Source of the DNA: Fluviicola sp.
GTDB lineage: Bacteria; Bacteroidota; Bacteroidia; Flavobacteriales_D; Crocinitomicaceae
DNA length: 64,000 nucleotides
Direction: 5' to 3'
Assembly (NCBI RefSeq): GCF_039596395.1
Contig: NZ_JBCNJT010000002.1
Coordinates: 1,054,001-1,118,000, forward strand
Part shown: piece after piece, positions 43,068 to 51,713 of the stretch
Layout of the letters: the number at the start of each line of letters is the position of its first letter
Numbering within the stretch: position 1 is the first letter of the stretch
The notes under the pieces: model-generated
Seen by the model: only the letters and a program-made list of their open reading frames with translations
Databases searched by the model: none
Told to the model about the DNA's origin: nothing
Position numbers and translations under genes: made by a program

Positions 43068-44021
43068 TTACTCTTCTACTTCCAGGATTTTATCGGCTAA
43101 AACAGAACTAAGTTTATAATAGCTTTCGGTTGTCCATCCTCCTACATGTGGTGTCAACAAAATCTGGTCGGATTCCAACAGGAATTTCAATTGCTCATTA
43201 TCTGTTTGATCAAAGAGCTGCTCGAAAGATTTCTTTTCAAATTCGTTCACGTCCAATGCAGCTGCTTTCGTTGTTCCTTTTAAAATAGATTCGATTAAAC
43301 ATTTAGTTTCAACTATTTTTCCTCGTGATAAATTAAGGAGGTAAATTGGCTTCCCGAGAGCATCGAAGAATTCCTGGTTCGCGAAATAAATGGTTTCTTC
43401 GTTTTGAGGAATGTGGAAAGAAATCACATCTGATTTACGCAAAAGAGCTTCCAGGGTCGCTTCGATTACGAAATCATCGCCGAAACCCGTTTTGTATTTA
43501 TCGTAGGCAAGCAAGGTGATGTCAAATCCGCGCAATTTTTTGGCAAACGCTTTCCCGTTATTTCCATAGCCAATAATCCCGACCGTTTTTCCGTCTAATT
43601 CTTCTCCGCGGTTTCCTTCCCGGTCCCAAATCCCGTTTTTTACGTCCCGGTTTGCCGTGTGGATTTTATTCATCAGGGATAATAGCATACCCAACGCATG
43701 TTCACCCACTGCATTCCGGTTTCCTTCCGGGGCGTTGTAAAGTTGAATTCCACGTGAAGCGCAATAAGCTTCATCAATATTTTCCATTCCGGCACCGGAT
43801 CTGGCAATGAACTGCAGAGCAGGAGTAAATTTCAGGAAGGATTCATCCATGGTGAAGCGGGAACGGATCACGATACCATGTGCATCACCGAGTTGCGATT
43901 CGCACTGTTCCCTGGTCCAGTCATGAGCTTCAATGCATTCGTATTCGCCGCTTTGTGTGAGTCTTTCGGAAAGAATAGGGTGCACGGTATCAAGAAAGAA
44001 TACTTTTTTCATGGAGTGCAT
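43068..44021 (-). CDS. D-isomer specific 2-hydroxyacid dehydrogenase
   Basis: The 317-residue enzyme has the family's NAD-binding motif VGIIGYGNNGKAFAKKL, the catalytic Arg in LLNLSRGKIVE, and the His in LLTPHVGGWT. The N-terminal substrate domain contains RSGAGMENID. It oxidises or reduces a 2-hydroxyacid with NAD(H); D-3-phosphoglycerate is one possibility, as serine-pathway SerA-like proteins of this short form occur in Bacteroidota, but no ACT domain is present. It begins 21 bases upstream of no gene in its direction and stands downstream of the envelope-stress trio. Confidence 0.88.
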   Translation of the reverse strand: MHSMKKVFFLDTVHPILSERLTQSGEYECIEAHDWTREQCESQLGDAHGIVIRSRFTMDESFLKFTPALQFIARSGAGMENIDEAYCASRGIQLYNAPEGNRNAVGEHALGMLLSLMNKIHTANRDVKNGIWDREGNRGEELDGKTVGIIGYGNNGKAFAKKLRGFDITLLAYDKYKTGFGDDFVIEATLEALLRKSDVISFHIPQNEETIYFANQEFFDALGKPIYLLNLSRGKIVETKCLIESILKGTTKAAALDVNEFEKKSFEQLFDQTDNEQLKFLLESDQILLTPHVGGWTTESYYKLSSVLADKILEVEE

Positions 44022-44042
44022 TTAGTATTCCGAAAATACTTT

Positions 44043-44288
44043 TTATTCTTTAATGGGTTTTACTAAGAACTGTAAAATTATCTTGAAAACCTGTTCGATC
44101 ACGGAAAGGTTGGTTCTGTCGGTGGTGCCCAGGTAATCATTGATCAAATTAACGGGACGCAGGTTTTCGCCTGTTTTTTCAAGGTTTAGCTTGATCTTTT
44201 GGGCATGAATTTCACGCTCCAGTTTCAGGATTTGAAGATCCAGTTCAATTTCTTCAAATGACGAATATATTTGTGGCTTCTTTTCCAT
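44043..44288 (-). CDS. Small conserved protein (DUF6327-like)
   Basis: The 81-residue protein is mostly helical with a coiled-coil centre (EIELDLQILKLEREIHAQKIKL) and a hydrophobic C-terminal segment (IEQVFKIILQFLVKPIKE). It is one base from the membrane protein gene and forms a three-gene set with a holin-like and a YtxH-like protein. These sets are common in Bacteroidota. Function unknown, probably at the envelope. Confidence 0.7.
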   Translation of the reverse strand: MEKKPQIYSSFEEIELDLQILKLEREIHAQKIKLNLEKTGENLRPVNLINDYLGTTDRTNLSVIEQVFKIILQFLVKPIKE

Positions 44289-44638
44289 CAGTCCTTAAAA
44301 AAAAGTTTAGAAAATGTGCGTAAGATGTACCTTTCAATAAATTTAAGGCGCAGAAACAGGATTAAAAGGACCAAAATGAAATAACCGCCGGCTATGATCA
44401 AAAATCCAAGTGCCGGACTATGAAGCGCGTCTCCGATTGCCAGTGCAGCAGCGATAGACCCGAATAAAAAAGTGATCAACAGGAAGAAACCAACCAGTAT
44501 CAGCTTGACAATCGTGCGGGTCGATTTCATAATGAATTGGAATCCCCACAACTTATAATATTGTACCGTGCTTTCTACGTAAGCTTTGGTTTCCTCCTGG
44601 ACCTTACGAGTACTCTCTTTTAGTTCTTCAAATGCCAT
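44288..44638 (-). CDS. Holin-family-like membrane protein (DUF1469 type)
   Basis: I begin at the internal ATG at 44638 (116 residues, MAFEELKEST), since the upstream in-frame ATG at 44689 would overlap YtxH by 47 bases. The protein has two membrane helices (about 46-72 and 75-100) around a short loop, as in the phage holin-like putative actinobacterial holin-X/DUF1469 family. Such proteins are not lytic holins; they probably act at the membrane with the YtxH protein. Confidence 0.75.
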   Translation of the reverse strand: MAFEELKESTRKVQEETKAYVESTVQYYKLWGFQFIMKSTRTIVKLILVGFFLLITFLFGSIAAALAIGDALHSPALGFLIIAGGYFILVLLILFLRLKFIERYILRTFSKLFFKD

Positions 44639-44642
44639 TTGA

Positions 44643-44990
44643 TTAACCCTTAGCTGCTGAAGCTGCTGTTGATGCAGCTTTTTGAGCACCTTTTTTCAAC
44701 GTTTCTAATTTTTCTTCCAGTAAGGAAATTAATTCATCTTTTTCATGAATGCCGCTTGAAATCGCTTTATCCAAAAATTCGCTGATGTCTTCGCCGGCGT
44801 TTTCTGCCTTGCGCTGCAATAATTGCGTTAATTCCTGGAATTTATCCAACAAACCGTCTTTTCCTTTATCCAGTTGATCTTTCAACTTCTGACGGGTATC
44901 AGATCCTTTTTCAGGGGCTAATAAAATTCCGATACCTGCTCCAACTACAGCACCTGCAAGGAGTCCTACGATGATATTGTTACTTGACAT
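44643..44990 (-). CDS. YtxH-like protein
   Basis: The 115-residue protein has an N-terminal hydrophobic segment rich in Gly and Ala (IIVGLLAGAVVGAGIGILLAP) followed by EKGSDTRQKLKDQ, the YtxH signature, and a long charged helical tail. Family members are general-stress membrane proteins of unknown biochemical role. It heads the three-gene set read leftward to 44043. Confidence 0.85.
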   Translation of the reverse strand: MSSNNIIVGLLAGAVVGAGIGILLAPEKGSDTRQKLKDQLDKGKDGLLDKFQELTQLLQRKAENAGEDISEFLDKAISSGIHEKDELISLLEEKLETLKKGAQKAASTAASAAKG

Positions 44991-45098
44991 GATACTTTGT
45001 TTTATGTGTTCCTAATAAATGTAGCCAAAAAAATAAGCGACCGAACAAGTCGGCGAATCTTTTAACTTTAATTTTCAGTTTGAGTCGAAAGGTAAAAG

Positions 45099-45612
45099 CC
45101 ACGAATTCACGAATTTTTAGCTCGGCTAACGCGCTCGACACTTTAAAGGACAAAACGTTTGTATTTCAAGCTGTCTTCGTTGAAATTGATCATTAGACCA
45201 AGCGGAAGATCCGAAACTGCTAAATAGTTAATTACCTGTGCATAATGTGATTTGGTAAGTCGGCTTACAGATTTTACTTCGAGAATAATGGAGTCAAGAA
45301 CTACAAAACCCGCATAAAAATAGTGCGGTAAAATAATGTCTTTGTAATGAACCTTAAATTCTTTCTCCCGTACAAAAGGAATTTTGTTTATCCTGAACTC
45401 ATATTCCAAGGCGTCTTTGTAAACAATCTCTGAAAAACCATGTCCTAGATTTCGGTGGACCTCCATGCAAATGCCTATAATCTCATAAGCTTCGCTCTCT
45501 AATATTAAATGCTTCATTCACTTTAAGTTAGTGAAAAACATCTTTTCAAACAAGCACTTAAAATATAAAAAAAGCGAGCGTGTTAGCCAAGCCAAATTCG
45601 TGAATTCGTGGC
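45099..45612. mobile_element. Inverted-repeat-bounded GxxExxY cassette
   Basis: A 40-base left arm (45099-45138) and a 38-base right arm (45575-45612) are near-perfect inverses: the outermost 19 bases are identical (GCCACGAATTCACGAATTT) and the inner parts differ by a 2-base gap and a few substitutions. They enclose only the GxxExxY gene, whose stop is four bases from the left arm. The unit fills the space between the Lrp gene and the YtxH gene. It looks like a discrete insertion; no target-site duplication is evident. Confidence 0.6.
45143..45517 (-). CDS. GxxExxY protein (predicted PD-(D/E)xK-like)
   Basis: The 124-residue protein matches the GxxExxY family: HRNLGHGFSEIVYKDAL contains the name motif (GFSEIVY), followed by IPFVREKEFKVHYK, YAGFVVLDSIILEVKSV with Asp and EVK residues of a nuclease-like core, and LPLGLMINF. 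The family is widespread but uncharacterised; a PD-(D/E)xK nuclease fold is predicted. It is framed by long inverted repeats (45099-45138 and 45575-45612), and both arms lie outside the coding sequence. It may act on its own repeats, which is only speculation. Confidence 0.9.
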   Translation of the reverse strand: MKHLILESEAYEIIGICMEVHRNLGHGFSEIVYKDALEYEFRINKIPFVREKEFKVHYKDIILPHYFYAGFVVLDSIILEVKSVSRLTKSHYAQVINYLAVSDLPLGLMINFNEDSLKYKRFVL

Positions 45613-45618
45613 TACTGG

Positions 45619-46059
45619 CTATTTCAATTCCGACATCACGAAACTGCTGTTTACCTGCCCGATATGCGGGATACGTGAAAGCTGGTTCTTCAGAAAGTCG
45701 TGGTAAACCTCCATATTCGCAACCTCAATCATGAGCATATAATCTGTTGCTCCTGCCACGTGATAGGCGTTAATGACTTCCTGCAATTCCCGGATCGCGG
45801 TTTCAAAAACGTCAATTCCTTCTTTTTCATGGCTTTTTAAACTCACCTGGCAAACAACCTTTAACTCCTTCCCAACTGCTTTCCGATTAATAAGAGCGGT
45901 ATAACCTTGTATGACTCCCATCCGCTCCAGGCGTTTGATGCGTTCAAAAGTAGGAGTAACGGACAAGCCGATTTTACCGGCTACTTCTTTGTTATTCATC
46001 TTTCCGTTTGACTGGAGAAGTGCAATAATTTGATGATCGATCGAATCTAATGCGGACAT
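45619..46059 (-). CDS. Lrp/AsnC family transcriptional regulator
   Basis: The 146-residue protein has an N-terminal winged helix (LDSIDHQIIALLQSNGKMNNKEVAGKIGLS) and a C-terminal ligand-binding RAM domain (about 65-140; HVAGATDYMLMIEV). Members sense amino acids and form octamers that bend DNA. Its upstream region holds two AGAAT/ATTCT-type palindromes (46116-46129 and 46147-46159), so autoregulation is likely. No divergent metabolic gene lies next to it, which leaves its other targets unknown. Confidence 0.92.
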   Translation of the reverse strand: MSALDSIDHQIIALLQSNGKMNNKEVAGKIGLSVTPTFERIKRLERMGVIQGYTALINRKAVGKELKVVCQVSLKSHEKEGIDVFETAIRELQEVINAYHVAGATDYMLMIEVANMEVYHDFLKNQLSRIPHIGQVNSSFVMSELK

Positions 46060-46494
46060 ATCGAAGCGTTTTTGAGAAAAAAATTCTGGTTCGAGCAGTT
46101 AAAACCGTAAAAAACAGAATGATTGTTCTTCATTTTCTATAAATATAGAATAATATTCTGTTAATGGTGAATGAAACCAAATTTGATTTTACTTAGCGGC
46201 GCTCTTAGCAGATAAAACTCTGAATGCTAACGAATTTTGAGATGACTGCGAAAAAGCGAAATGTTAAAAGAGCTTTGTTTTTAGTTGGTTTGTATCCTGA
46301 TTTTAAACAGGATAAAAATATCTCCGCAAAAATTTAACAAACGTCCACACAACGTTATTAAATTTTCACCGTCGTAGAAGATGGAAGTGGGAAATTGAAA
46401 TTGATTAATCACAAAAACAAGAACCCCATTTAGACACCACAGTCTAAATTACTACTGCGTTAAAACCCGGTTGACGAAATTCGGCCGGGATTTT
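46060..46494. other. 435-base spacer with operator dyads and hairpins; possible sRNA
   Basis: No protein gene is supported here. The left part holds the putative Lrp operators. The right part can fold into three consecutive hairpins: TATCCTG/CAGGATA (46293-46299 with 46308-46314), ATTTAGAC/GTCTAAAT (46428-46435 with 46442-46449) and CCCGG/CCGGG (46466-46470 with 46485-46489), the last followed by a T run. Read on the plus strand this could be a small RNA with its own terminator; no downstream plus-strand gene is present. Confidence 0.4.
46116..46159. promoter_or_regulatory. Candidate Lrp/AsnC operator (two palindromes)
   Basis: AGAATGATTGTTCT at 46116-46129 and AGAATAATATTCT at 46147-46159 are dyads, 31 bases apart centre to centre (about three helix turns), 57-100 bases before the Lrp gene. 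Spacing and sequence fit cooperative binding by an Lrp-type regulator. Confidence 0.5.
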
Positions 46495-46496
46495 TT
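46462..46496. terminator. Terminator hairpin before acyltransferase 3 gene end
   Basis: CCCGG (46466-46470) pairs with CCGGG (46485-46489), with A's before and ATTTTTT after. It can end plus-strand transcription from the spacer and minus-strand transcription of the acyltransferase gene. Confidence 0.6.
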
Positions 46497-47685
46497 ATGG
46501 TGTTTCGTCCCCTTTTGTGATCCATTTCCCTATTTTTTCAGAGAAGCGAATACTGGTTCTGTCGACCCATTTGTAGTAAAAATGCGAAATCACCAGGGTT
46601 ACGAGCATACAACTACCGAATGCAATCAGGAAAGGAACAAAGTAAGTTCCCGGTTTCCAGCACATTTCGAAGACATAAAAACCAAGCGAACACATCACCG
46701 GTAAGTGGATCAGGTAGAACGAAAAGGAAATTTTTCCCAGGTAAAGAAAAGGTTTGATCGAAAAGAAACGAGTCAGGGTTTTGTCAAAGCAAATCACCAA
46801 CAGGATACAAAAAGCTCCGACCACGTGGAAAATGTTGTAACCGCTTGTCCAGCTCCAATCCAGCCAGCGCCACATGCTTTCCTGTGTGTGAAAGCCCATG
46901 GGGAATGAACTGAAATAAACTCCGGCGGCCAACAGCAGGATCTTGATAAGCATTCCTTTATATCCTTCCGGAAATGAAAAACCGTCTATAAAAAGCCGGC
47001 TGATCAGCGATCCGAGTATAAAAGCAGCGTAAAATTGTTTGTCGGTTAACAGGATCGCCACTCCAACAACCACATGAAGCAACATGGTTCTTTTGGAATT
47101 CCCGGCCAAAGCCAAAAAAGAGAATAGGAGTAAAGAACCCAGGAATTCAATGGTCATCGTCCATAGAACAGCGTTGTAGCGGTTATCATTATTCAAAAAT
47201 ACGTCCAGGAACATGTTCTTCAAAACATCACCCGGGCCTTTTATGCCACTAAACAATCCTCCGAGCCATTCTTCCGACTTCGTCATTGTTCCCGCAGACT
47301 GATTGGTGAAAAGTCCGCATACATGAAGCATATAGCAGAGAAGTATGGAACCGGCAACCGGAAGAAACAACCGGAAATAGCGTTTTGCGGCATAATCCGT
47401 CAGCAATTTACGGCTTCCGGAAAGGTGAAATTTATAGCTGAGCACAAAACCACTTAAAACAAAGAAGATCGAAACCGCGAATCCTCCGTTGAAGAAAATA
47501 TTCAGCGGCGTTTTGGCAATCAGCAATTCCGTTGATCCGTCTCCCAGGTGAATTTTCCCGGGATCCAGGTAATTAATAGCCGGAAAGAACGCCAATGCGA
47601 AATGATGCAACACAACAATCAGCATCGCCACGCCGCGCACACCATCCAGGAAACCCAGTTTGTTTTTTTGAGATTCGGTATTCAT
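46495..47685 (-). CDS. Acyltransferase 3 family membrane protein (OafA-like)
   Basis: The 396-residue protein has about ten membrane helices and the family motifs: FLDGVRGVAMLIVVLHHFALAFF with the conserved Arg and His at the N-terminus, GFAVSIFFVLSGFVLSY, and RYFRLFLPV. Members transfer acetyl or other acyl groups to exopolysaccharide, O-antigen or other surface acceptors across the inner membrane. It stands alone between the Lrp spacer and the helicase gene, so the acceptor is unknown. Confidence 0.9.
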   Translation of the reverse strand: MNTESQKNKLGFLDGVRGVAMLIVVLHHFALAFFPAINYLDPGKIHLGDGSTELLIAKTPLNIFFNGGFAVSIFFVLSGFVLSYKFHLSGSRKLLTDYAAKRYFRLFLPVAGSILLCYMLHVCGLFTNQSAGTMTKSEEWLGGLFSGIKGPGDVLKNMFLDVFLNNDNRYNAVLWTMTIEFLGSLLLFSFLALAGNSKRTMLLHVVVGVAILLTDKQFYAAFILGSLISRLFIDGFSFPEGYKGMLIKILLLAAGVYFSSFPMGFHTQESMWRWLDWSWTSGYNIFHVVGAFCILLVICFDKTLTRFFSIKPFLYLGKISFSFYLIHLPVMCSLGFYVFEMCWKPGTYFVPFLIAFGSCMLVTLVISHFYYKWVDRTSIRFSEKIGKWITKGDETP

Positions 47686-47735
47686 TCGCGGCTAAAGTAT
47701 AAATAAATTGGCTGGGATGGATTGTAGGTCTTTGG

Positions 47736-49514
47736 TCAGTCACGGAGATTTAATTTCTTAATCCGGGAACGAATTGCCCCGTTGGTCCTTCCAAAATAGT
47801 TTGACAGTTCTTTGATGTTGGTTCCCCGGGCAAACAGTTCGGAAAGCTCGGAATCAAAATCATCCGTCCAGGGTTTGTATGCATCGGCATGTCTCGTCCT
47901 GAATTCCTCCACAGAATAACTTTTGGAAGCCGGAACGGAAAGTGTACCGGAAGGATTATCAAACAGTTCTTCTTCTACTTCTTCGGGAACTTCGGATCTC
48001 AAAACATGGATTGTTTCCGAATTCTCAAAAGATTGAAACGAAGTTGGGATGAACTTCAATGGTATAAACAATTGGTTCCTGGTGCGGGTGATCGCAACAT
48101 ACAACAAGTTGATTTCTTCCGTGAGTTTGGTATAACTGAAATTTTCTTTTTTCAGATCGACGGCAGTTTTCTTTACCTTTTCTTCGTAGATGAAATCATT
48201 TGCCAGTTCAATCGAATCGTATTCCATTCCCTTGCACCGGTGAACGGTTGAGAAAATCATTTCAGCTTGTTCCTTGTCATCACCCGTCAGGTGTTTTTCT
48301 TTAATCAGTTTAATAATCTTCGGAATTTCATTGTCGTATCGCTTCACGATTTCTACCATCATCCCTAATTCCATGTCTTCGGTTTTGGAAATATATTCTT
48401 CCAGTTCTTTCATGGATTGCATTTCCCGGATCAGTTTGTCTTTAATCATGCCTCTTTTGTTGTTGTGCAGGTTCAAAACATCATAAAGTGACGCACCGTC
48501 TTCGGCATAAGTGTAAGAATGGAAATTTCCCTCGAAGTAGATATTTTGAATCGCTTTGTTTTCCGTGACATACTCTATGGCCTTCAGCAGCAACCCGAGA
48601 TTCGTACGTGCAATGATTGCTTTAGACTTCACTTCCGTCCTTTTTCCGTCGCCAATGATGGACAACTGATTCGTGAGATCCAGGAACTTTTTCCAGCCCA
48701 AAACACTCATGGCTAAATCCGCGATTTCCTGGTTGAACCGGAAACTGGCAGACAGAAAACGCGTTTGATAATCTGCTTTTTCCAGTGAGTTGACGGCAAA
48801 TCTCCAACTGTAGATTTGCTGGTGCGTATCGCCAACAATGATTTTTGTTGCCGATTGTTTAAAGAAAACGTCCAGCATAGCGGCTGATGCGTCCTGTCCT
48901 TCATCGAACAGAATATAGTCGTAATGAAGTTTAGGGTTAGACAATTGGAATTTCTTTAGGTAGAAATCATGGGTAATTTCAATCTTGCCTTGCTCCATTT
49001 TGAGAAACAAGTTGATGGTTTGTTTCTGGATGAATGTATAGTGAGTCCTGACAAATGCTTTTGCTTTCGGATCAGCTACAATTTCCAGGTAATTCAACTC
49101 TTCGATGCGTTGTTTGTCGCTATTGCAAAAGTAGGAGAAGAACTTCTTAATGTGATTGGCCAGTACAAATTCAGAATGCTTTTCATCGTTTCCGGTTATT
49201 CCGAGAATCTCTGCAATCTCATGAATTTTATAACCGAAAGCATTGATCCTGTAGTTGCTGTTCATCACAACATTCCGGTAGGCCAGGGAGTGAGCGGTTT
49301 CAACAGTTACGTTCTTCAATCCGTGCTGCAGGAATTTTTTCTTTGCATCCAGTTTGACGGATTTGTTAAATGCCAGATAAAGAATAGCCGATTTCGGATT
49401 CCGGGTTTTGGCATATTCAATAATCGTAGTAGTTTTTCCTGATCCGGCAACGGCGTTGATTTTTAAGTTACCGCTTTCCTTCAGGATGACTTCTTGCTCG
49501 GAAGTTAATTTCAT
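47736..49514 (-). CDS. UvrD/Rep-type superfamily 1 helicase with C-terminal HTH-like tail
   Basis: The 592-residue protein has the SF1A motifs in order: Walker A AVAGSGKTTTI (near 20-30), FDEGQDASAAML (motif II), VGDTHQQIYSWR (III), FSTVHRCKGMEYDSIEL (V) and LLYVAITRTRNQLF (VI). It most resembles FBH1-like or UvrD-like DNA helicases and should translocate on single-stranded DNA. The last 65 residues (YSVEEFRTRHADAYKPWTDD ... GRTNGAIRSRIKKLNL) look like a Myb/SANT or helix-turn-helix DNA-binding tail, which is unusual for the family. It stands alone. Confidence 0.88.
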   Translation of the reverse strand: MKLTSEQEVILKESGNLKINAVAGSGKTTTIIEYAKTRNPKSAILYLAFNKSVKLDAKKKFLQHGLKNVTVETAHSLAYRNVVMNSNYRINAFGYKIHEIAEILGITGNDEKHSEFVLANHIKKFFSYFCNSDKQRIEELNYLEIVADPKAKAFVRTHYTFIQKQTINLFLKMEQGKIEITHDFYLKKFQLSNPKLHYDYILFDEGQDASAAMLDVFFKQSATKIIVGDTHQQIYSWRFAVNSLEKADYQTRFLSASFRFNQEIADLAMSVLGWKKFLDLTNQLSIIGDGKRTEVKSKAIIARTNLGLLLKAIEYVTENKAIQNIYFEGNFHSYTYAEDGASLYDVLNLHNNKRGMIKDKLIREMQSMKELEEYISKTEDMELGMMVEIVKRYDNEIPKIIKLIKEKHLTGDDKEQAEMIFSTVHRCKGMEYDSIELANDFIYEEKVKKTAVDLKKENFSYTKLTEEINLLYVAITRTRNQLFIPLKFIPTSFQSFENSETIHVLRSEVPEEVEEELFDNPSGTLSVPASKSYSVEEFRTRHADAYKPWTDDFDSELSELFARGTNIKELSNYFGRTNGAIRSRIKKLNLRD

Positions 49515-50141
49515 AAAGTGAATAGTTAAAAAATTTAGTTATCCGGAGGGTTTTTGTCATTTCAACACGATGATTAACAACCCTTTCTTTATTTAAGTTC
49601 AGAAATGTTTCCGAAAAAACCAAGTACTTGTTCAAACAAATAGATACGATTGATGCCTACAATAGGAATATAGACCACATAGTTTTGATTTAAAAAACAG
49701 AGAACAATCATGTGCTAATATTCTATATGCTTCTACTTAGAATAATGCTTGTTTTCGTAAAATGGATCGTACTTCATAGATGAGTCGATACTGCGGAGAA
49801 AACCCAATTACACGACTGTGGATTGAGAGATCTATTGGGATCGTTACCCGCCCTTCTAATTGCGAGAAGAAAGTAAAAGCCTTCCGTTTCGGTTACTTAG
49901 TCCGAAAAGTGCTTTCCATTTGGGATCCTGATCCCTTCTTTTCGTGAATAAGTCCGAAAGGGAAGGCTGCTTGAACGCCGTAATTGGGTTAAGGCATTTT
50001 TGCTTACTTTTTTTGCCTTGGAAGAGCCTGTTTTGCAGGCGAAGACGAACAGCAACAAACGTTAGTGCGAAAGCTGAAGGTAAAGTAAGAGGAATTTCTC
50101 CCTATCTTCGCGTACAAACTTTCAAAACAAACAGAGCAGCA
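49515..50141. other. 627-base spacer with extensive secondary structure
   Basis: No protein gene is supported. A degraded copy of the ACCACATAG repeat lies near 49673-49690. From 49801 the DNA folds strongly: AACCCAATTAC (49801-49811) with its exact inverse at 49980-49990; AGCCTTCCGTTTCGG (49878-49892) with 49954-49968, one mismatch; GGGATC/GATCCC (49922-49935); AAGGC/GCCTT (49991-49995 with 50015-50019); GCCTG/CAGGC (50026-50040). In-frame codons before the cysS ATG exist but read through these hairpins and are not likely coding. Confidence 0.6.
49801..49990. repeat. Nested inverted-repeat element (possible MITE or structured RNA)
   Basis: Three nested stems share one axis: an outer 11-base perfect pair, a middle 15-base pair with one mismatch, and an inner GGGATC/GATCCC hairpin. 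The 190-base unit is compact and has no coding sequence. It could be a non-autonomous repeat element or a folded RNA. Confidence 0.5.
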
Positions 50142-51617
50142 ATGAGCACACATTCCAAACTTCAGATTTACAACAGCCTTTCAGGTGAAAAAGAAGCCTT
50201 TAAGCCGATTATTGACGGTAAAGTTGGAATGTATGTTTGTGGACCGACGCTCTACAGCGAACCGCACATGGGAAACATGCGCACCTTCATCAATTTCGAT
50301 TTGATCTATCGCTATTTGATGTATGTGGGCTATCAGGTGAAATATGTCAGAAATATTACCGACGCCGGACACATTACCAATTCTGCCGGTGAAGCAGTTG
50401 ATTCCATTGGAAAAGCTGCTCGCATGGAACAGGTTCAATCATTGGAGATTGTTTACAAGTACAATGTGAAATTCCAGGATTTACAGCGCATTTACAACAT
50501 GCTTCCCCCGGCTATCGAACCAACGGCAACCGGACATATCCAGGAACAGATCGAAGTGATCGAGAAGATTATTGAAAACGGATTCGCTTACGTGGTAAAC
50601 GGTTCCGTGTATTTCGATGTACGCGCTTACAGTGAGAAATTCGAATACGGAATACTGAGTGGCCGCAAGGTCGACGAACTGGCTGAAGAAACACGCGAAC
50701 TGAATGCACAGGACGAAAAACGCTTCTTTGCGGATTTCGCTTTGTGGAAAAAGGCAAACCCGGATGATATGCAAATCTGGCGCTCACCATGGGGAGACGG
50801 AAATCCGGGCTGGCACATCGAATGTACGGCAATGAGCACCAAATACCTGGGAGACAAATTCGATATCCACGGTGGTGGTTTGGATTTGAAATTCCCGCAC
50901 CACGAAGACGAAATTGCACAGAGCTGCGGTTCTGTCGGGGTTAGTCCGGCGAATTACTGGATGCATGCAAACATGTTGAATGTAAACGGGCAAAAAATGT
51001 CCAAATCGTTGGGGAATTATTTCCTGCCGAAGGAAATCGTGGATGGAACGACGGAAGTGTTTGATAAACCGTATTCTCCGCAGGTGATCCGTTTCTGCAT
51101 GATGCAGGCGCATTACCGCAGTACATTGGATTTCACTCCGGACTCGCTGAATGCAGCTGAAAAAGGATTTACCCGTTTATCCGAAGCCTTTGAGAAATTA
51201 GGTTCTCTGGAAACAAAGGGAGAATCTTCCCAGGATGTGCAGGCGCTGGTCGCTTCGTTCTACAAAGCAATGGATGACGACTTTAATGCGCCGATGCTGG
51301 TAGCAGGGTTGTTCGAAGCGGTGAAATACATCAATACCATTTCAGACGGAACAGCAACCATTACTGCTGCTGATCTGGAATTGCTGTCCAAAGAATTCAC
51401 CGGATTTGTATGCGACGTACTTGGTTTGACGATTGAAAAATCATCTGCCGGAAATGATGCGGCATTGACAACGGTCATGGACTTAGTGCTGGATATGCGT
51501 AAAGATGCCCGGGAGAACAAGGATTGGAGCACTTCGGATAAAATCAGGGATCGCCTGGCAGAAGCCGGAATCGTGGTGAAAGACGGGAAAGACGGCGTAA
51601 GCTGGACGGTGAAATAG
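50142..51617 (+). CDS. cysS: Cysteinyl-tRNA synthetase
   Basis: The 491-residue class I synthetase charges tRNA-Cys. I start at ATG 50142 ([13 protein letters not shown]), because the 66 codons upstream in frame show no family likeness and cross hairpins. Motifs present: [16 protein letters not shown] (HIGH equivalent HMGN), the zinc-binding Cys/His set including WHIECTAMS and HHEDEIAQS, and KMSKSLGN. The C-terminal DALR-like anticodon domain ends in [18 protein letters not shown]. Confidence 0.96.
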   Translation: MSTHSKLQIYNSLSGEKEAFKPIIDGKVGMYVCGPTLYSEPHMGNMRTFINFDLIYRYLMYVGYQVKYVRNITDAGHITNSAGEAVDSIGKAARMEQVQSLEIVYKYNVKFQDLQRIYNMLPPAIEPTATGHIQEQIEVIEKIIENGFAYVVNGSVYFDVRAYSEKFEYGILSGRKVDELAEETRELNAQDEKRFFADFALWKKANPDDMQIWRSPWGDGNPGWHIECTAMSTKYLGDKFDIHGGGLDLKFPHHEDEIAQSCGSVGVSPANYWMHANMLNVNGQKMSKSLGNYFLPKEIVDGTTEVFDKPYSPQVIRFCMMQAHYRSTLDFTPDSLNAAEKGFTRLSEAFEKLGSLETKGESSQDVQALVASFYKAMDDDFNAPMLVAGLFEAVKYINTISDGTATITAADLELLSKEFTGFVCDVLGLTIEKSSAGNDAALTTVMDLVLDMRKDARENKDWSTSDKIRDRLAEAGIVVKDGKDGVSWTVK

Positions 51618-51621
51618 ACTT

Positions 51622-51712
51622 ATTGGACTTTAAGACATCAGGATATTATGATTTTAGGACTGGATTGCAATCTGAGTCCTAAAATCCTGAAGTCTTAAGA
51701 TCCTGATATCCA
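51622..51712. repeat. Imperfect inverted repeat before rnpA
   Basis: The 96-base gap between cysS and rnpA consists almost entirely of an imperfect palindrome: the segments TTTTAGGACT and AGTCCTAAAA pair around GGATTGCAATCTG, and outer copies of TTAAGAC and TCAGGAT extend the stem. It may terminate cysS and looks like a dispersed intergenic repeat. Confidence 0.6.
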
Positions 51713-51713
51713 A

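Noticed and set aside
44288-44689. Longer start for the holin-family-like protein at 44689
   Set aside because: It would overlap the YtxH gene by 47 bases; the internal ATG at 44638 gives a normal gap and the family-like start MAFEELKE.
44288-44990. Lytic phage holin
   Set aside because: The neighbouring YtxH-like and coiled-coil genes and the absence of an endolysin indicate an envelope protein set, not a lysis cassette.
49944-50141. 66-codon N-terminal extension of cysS
   Set aside because: It crosses strong hairpins, is Arg/Cys-rich without family likeness, and cysS homologues begin at the ATG at 50142.
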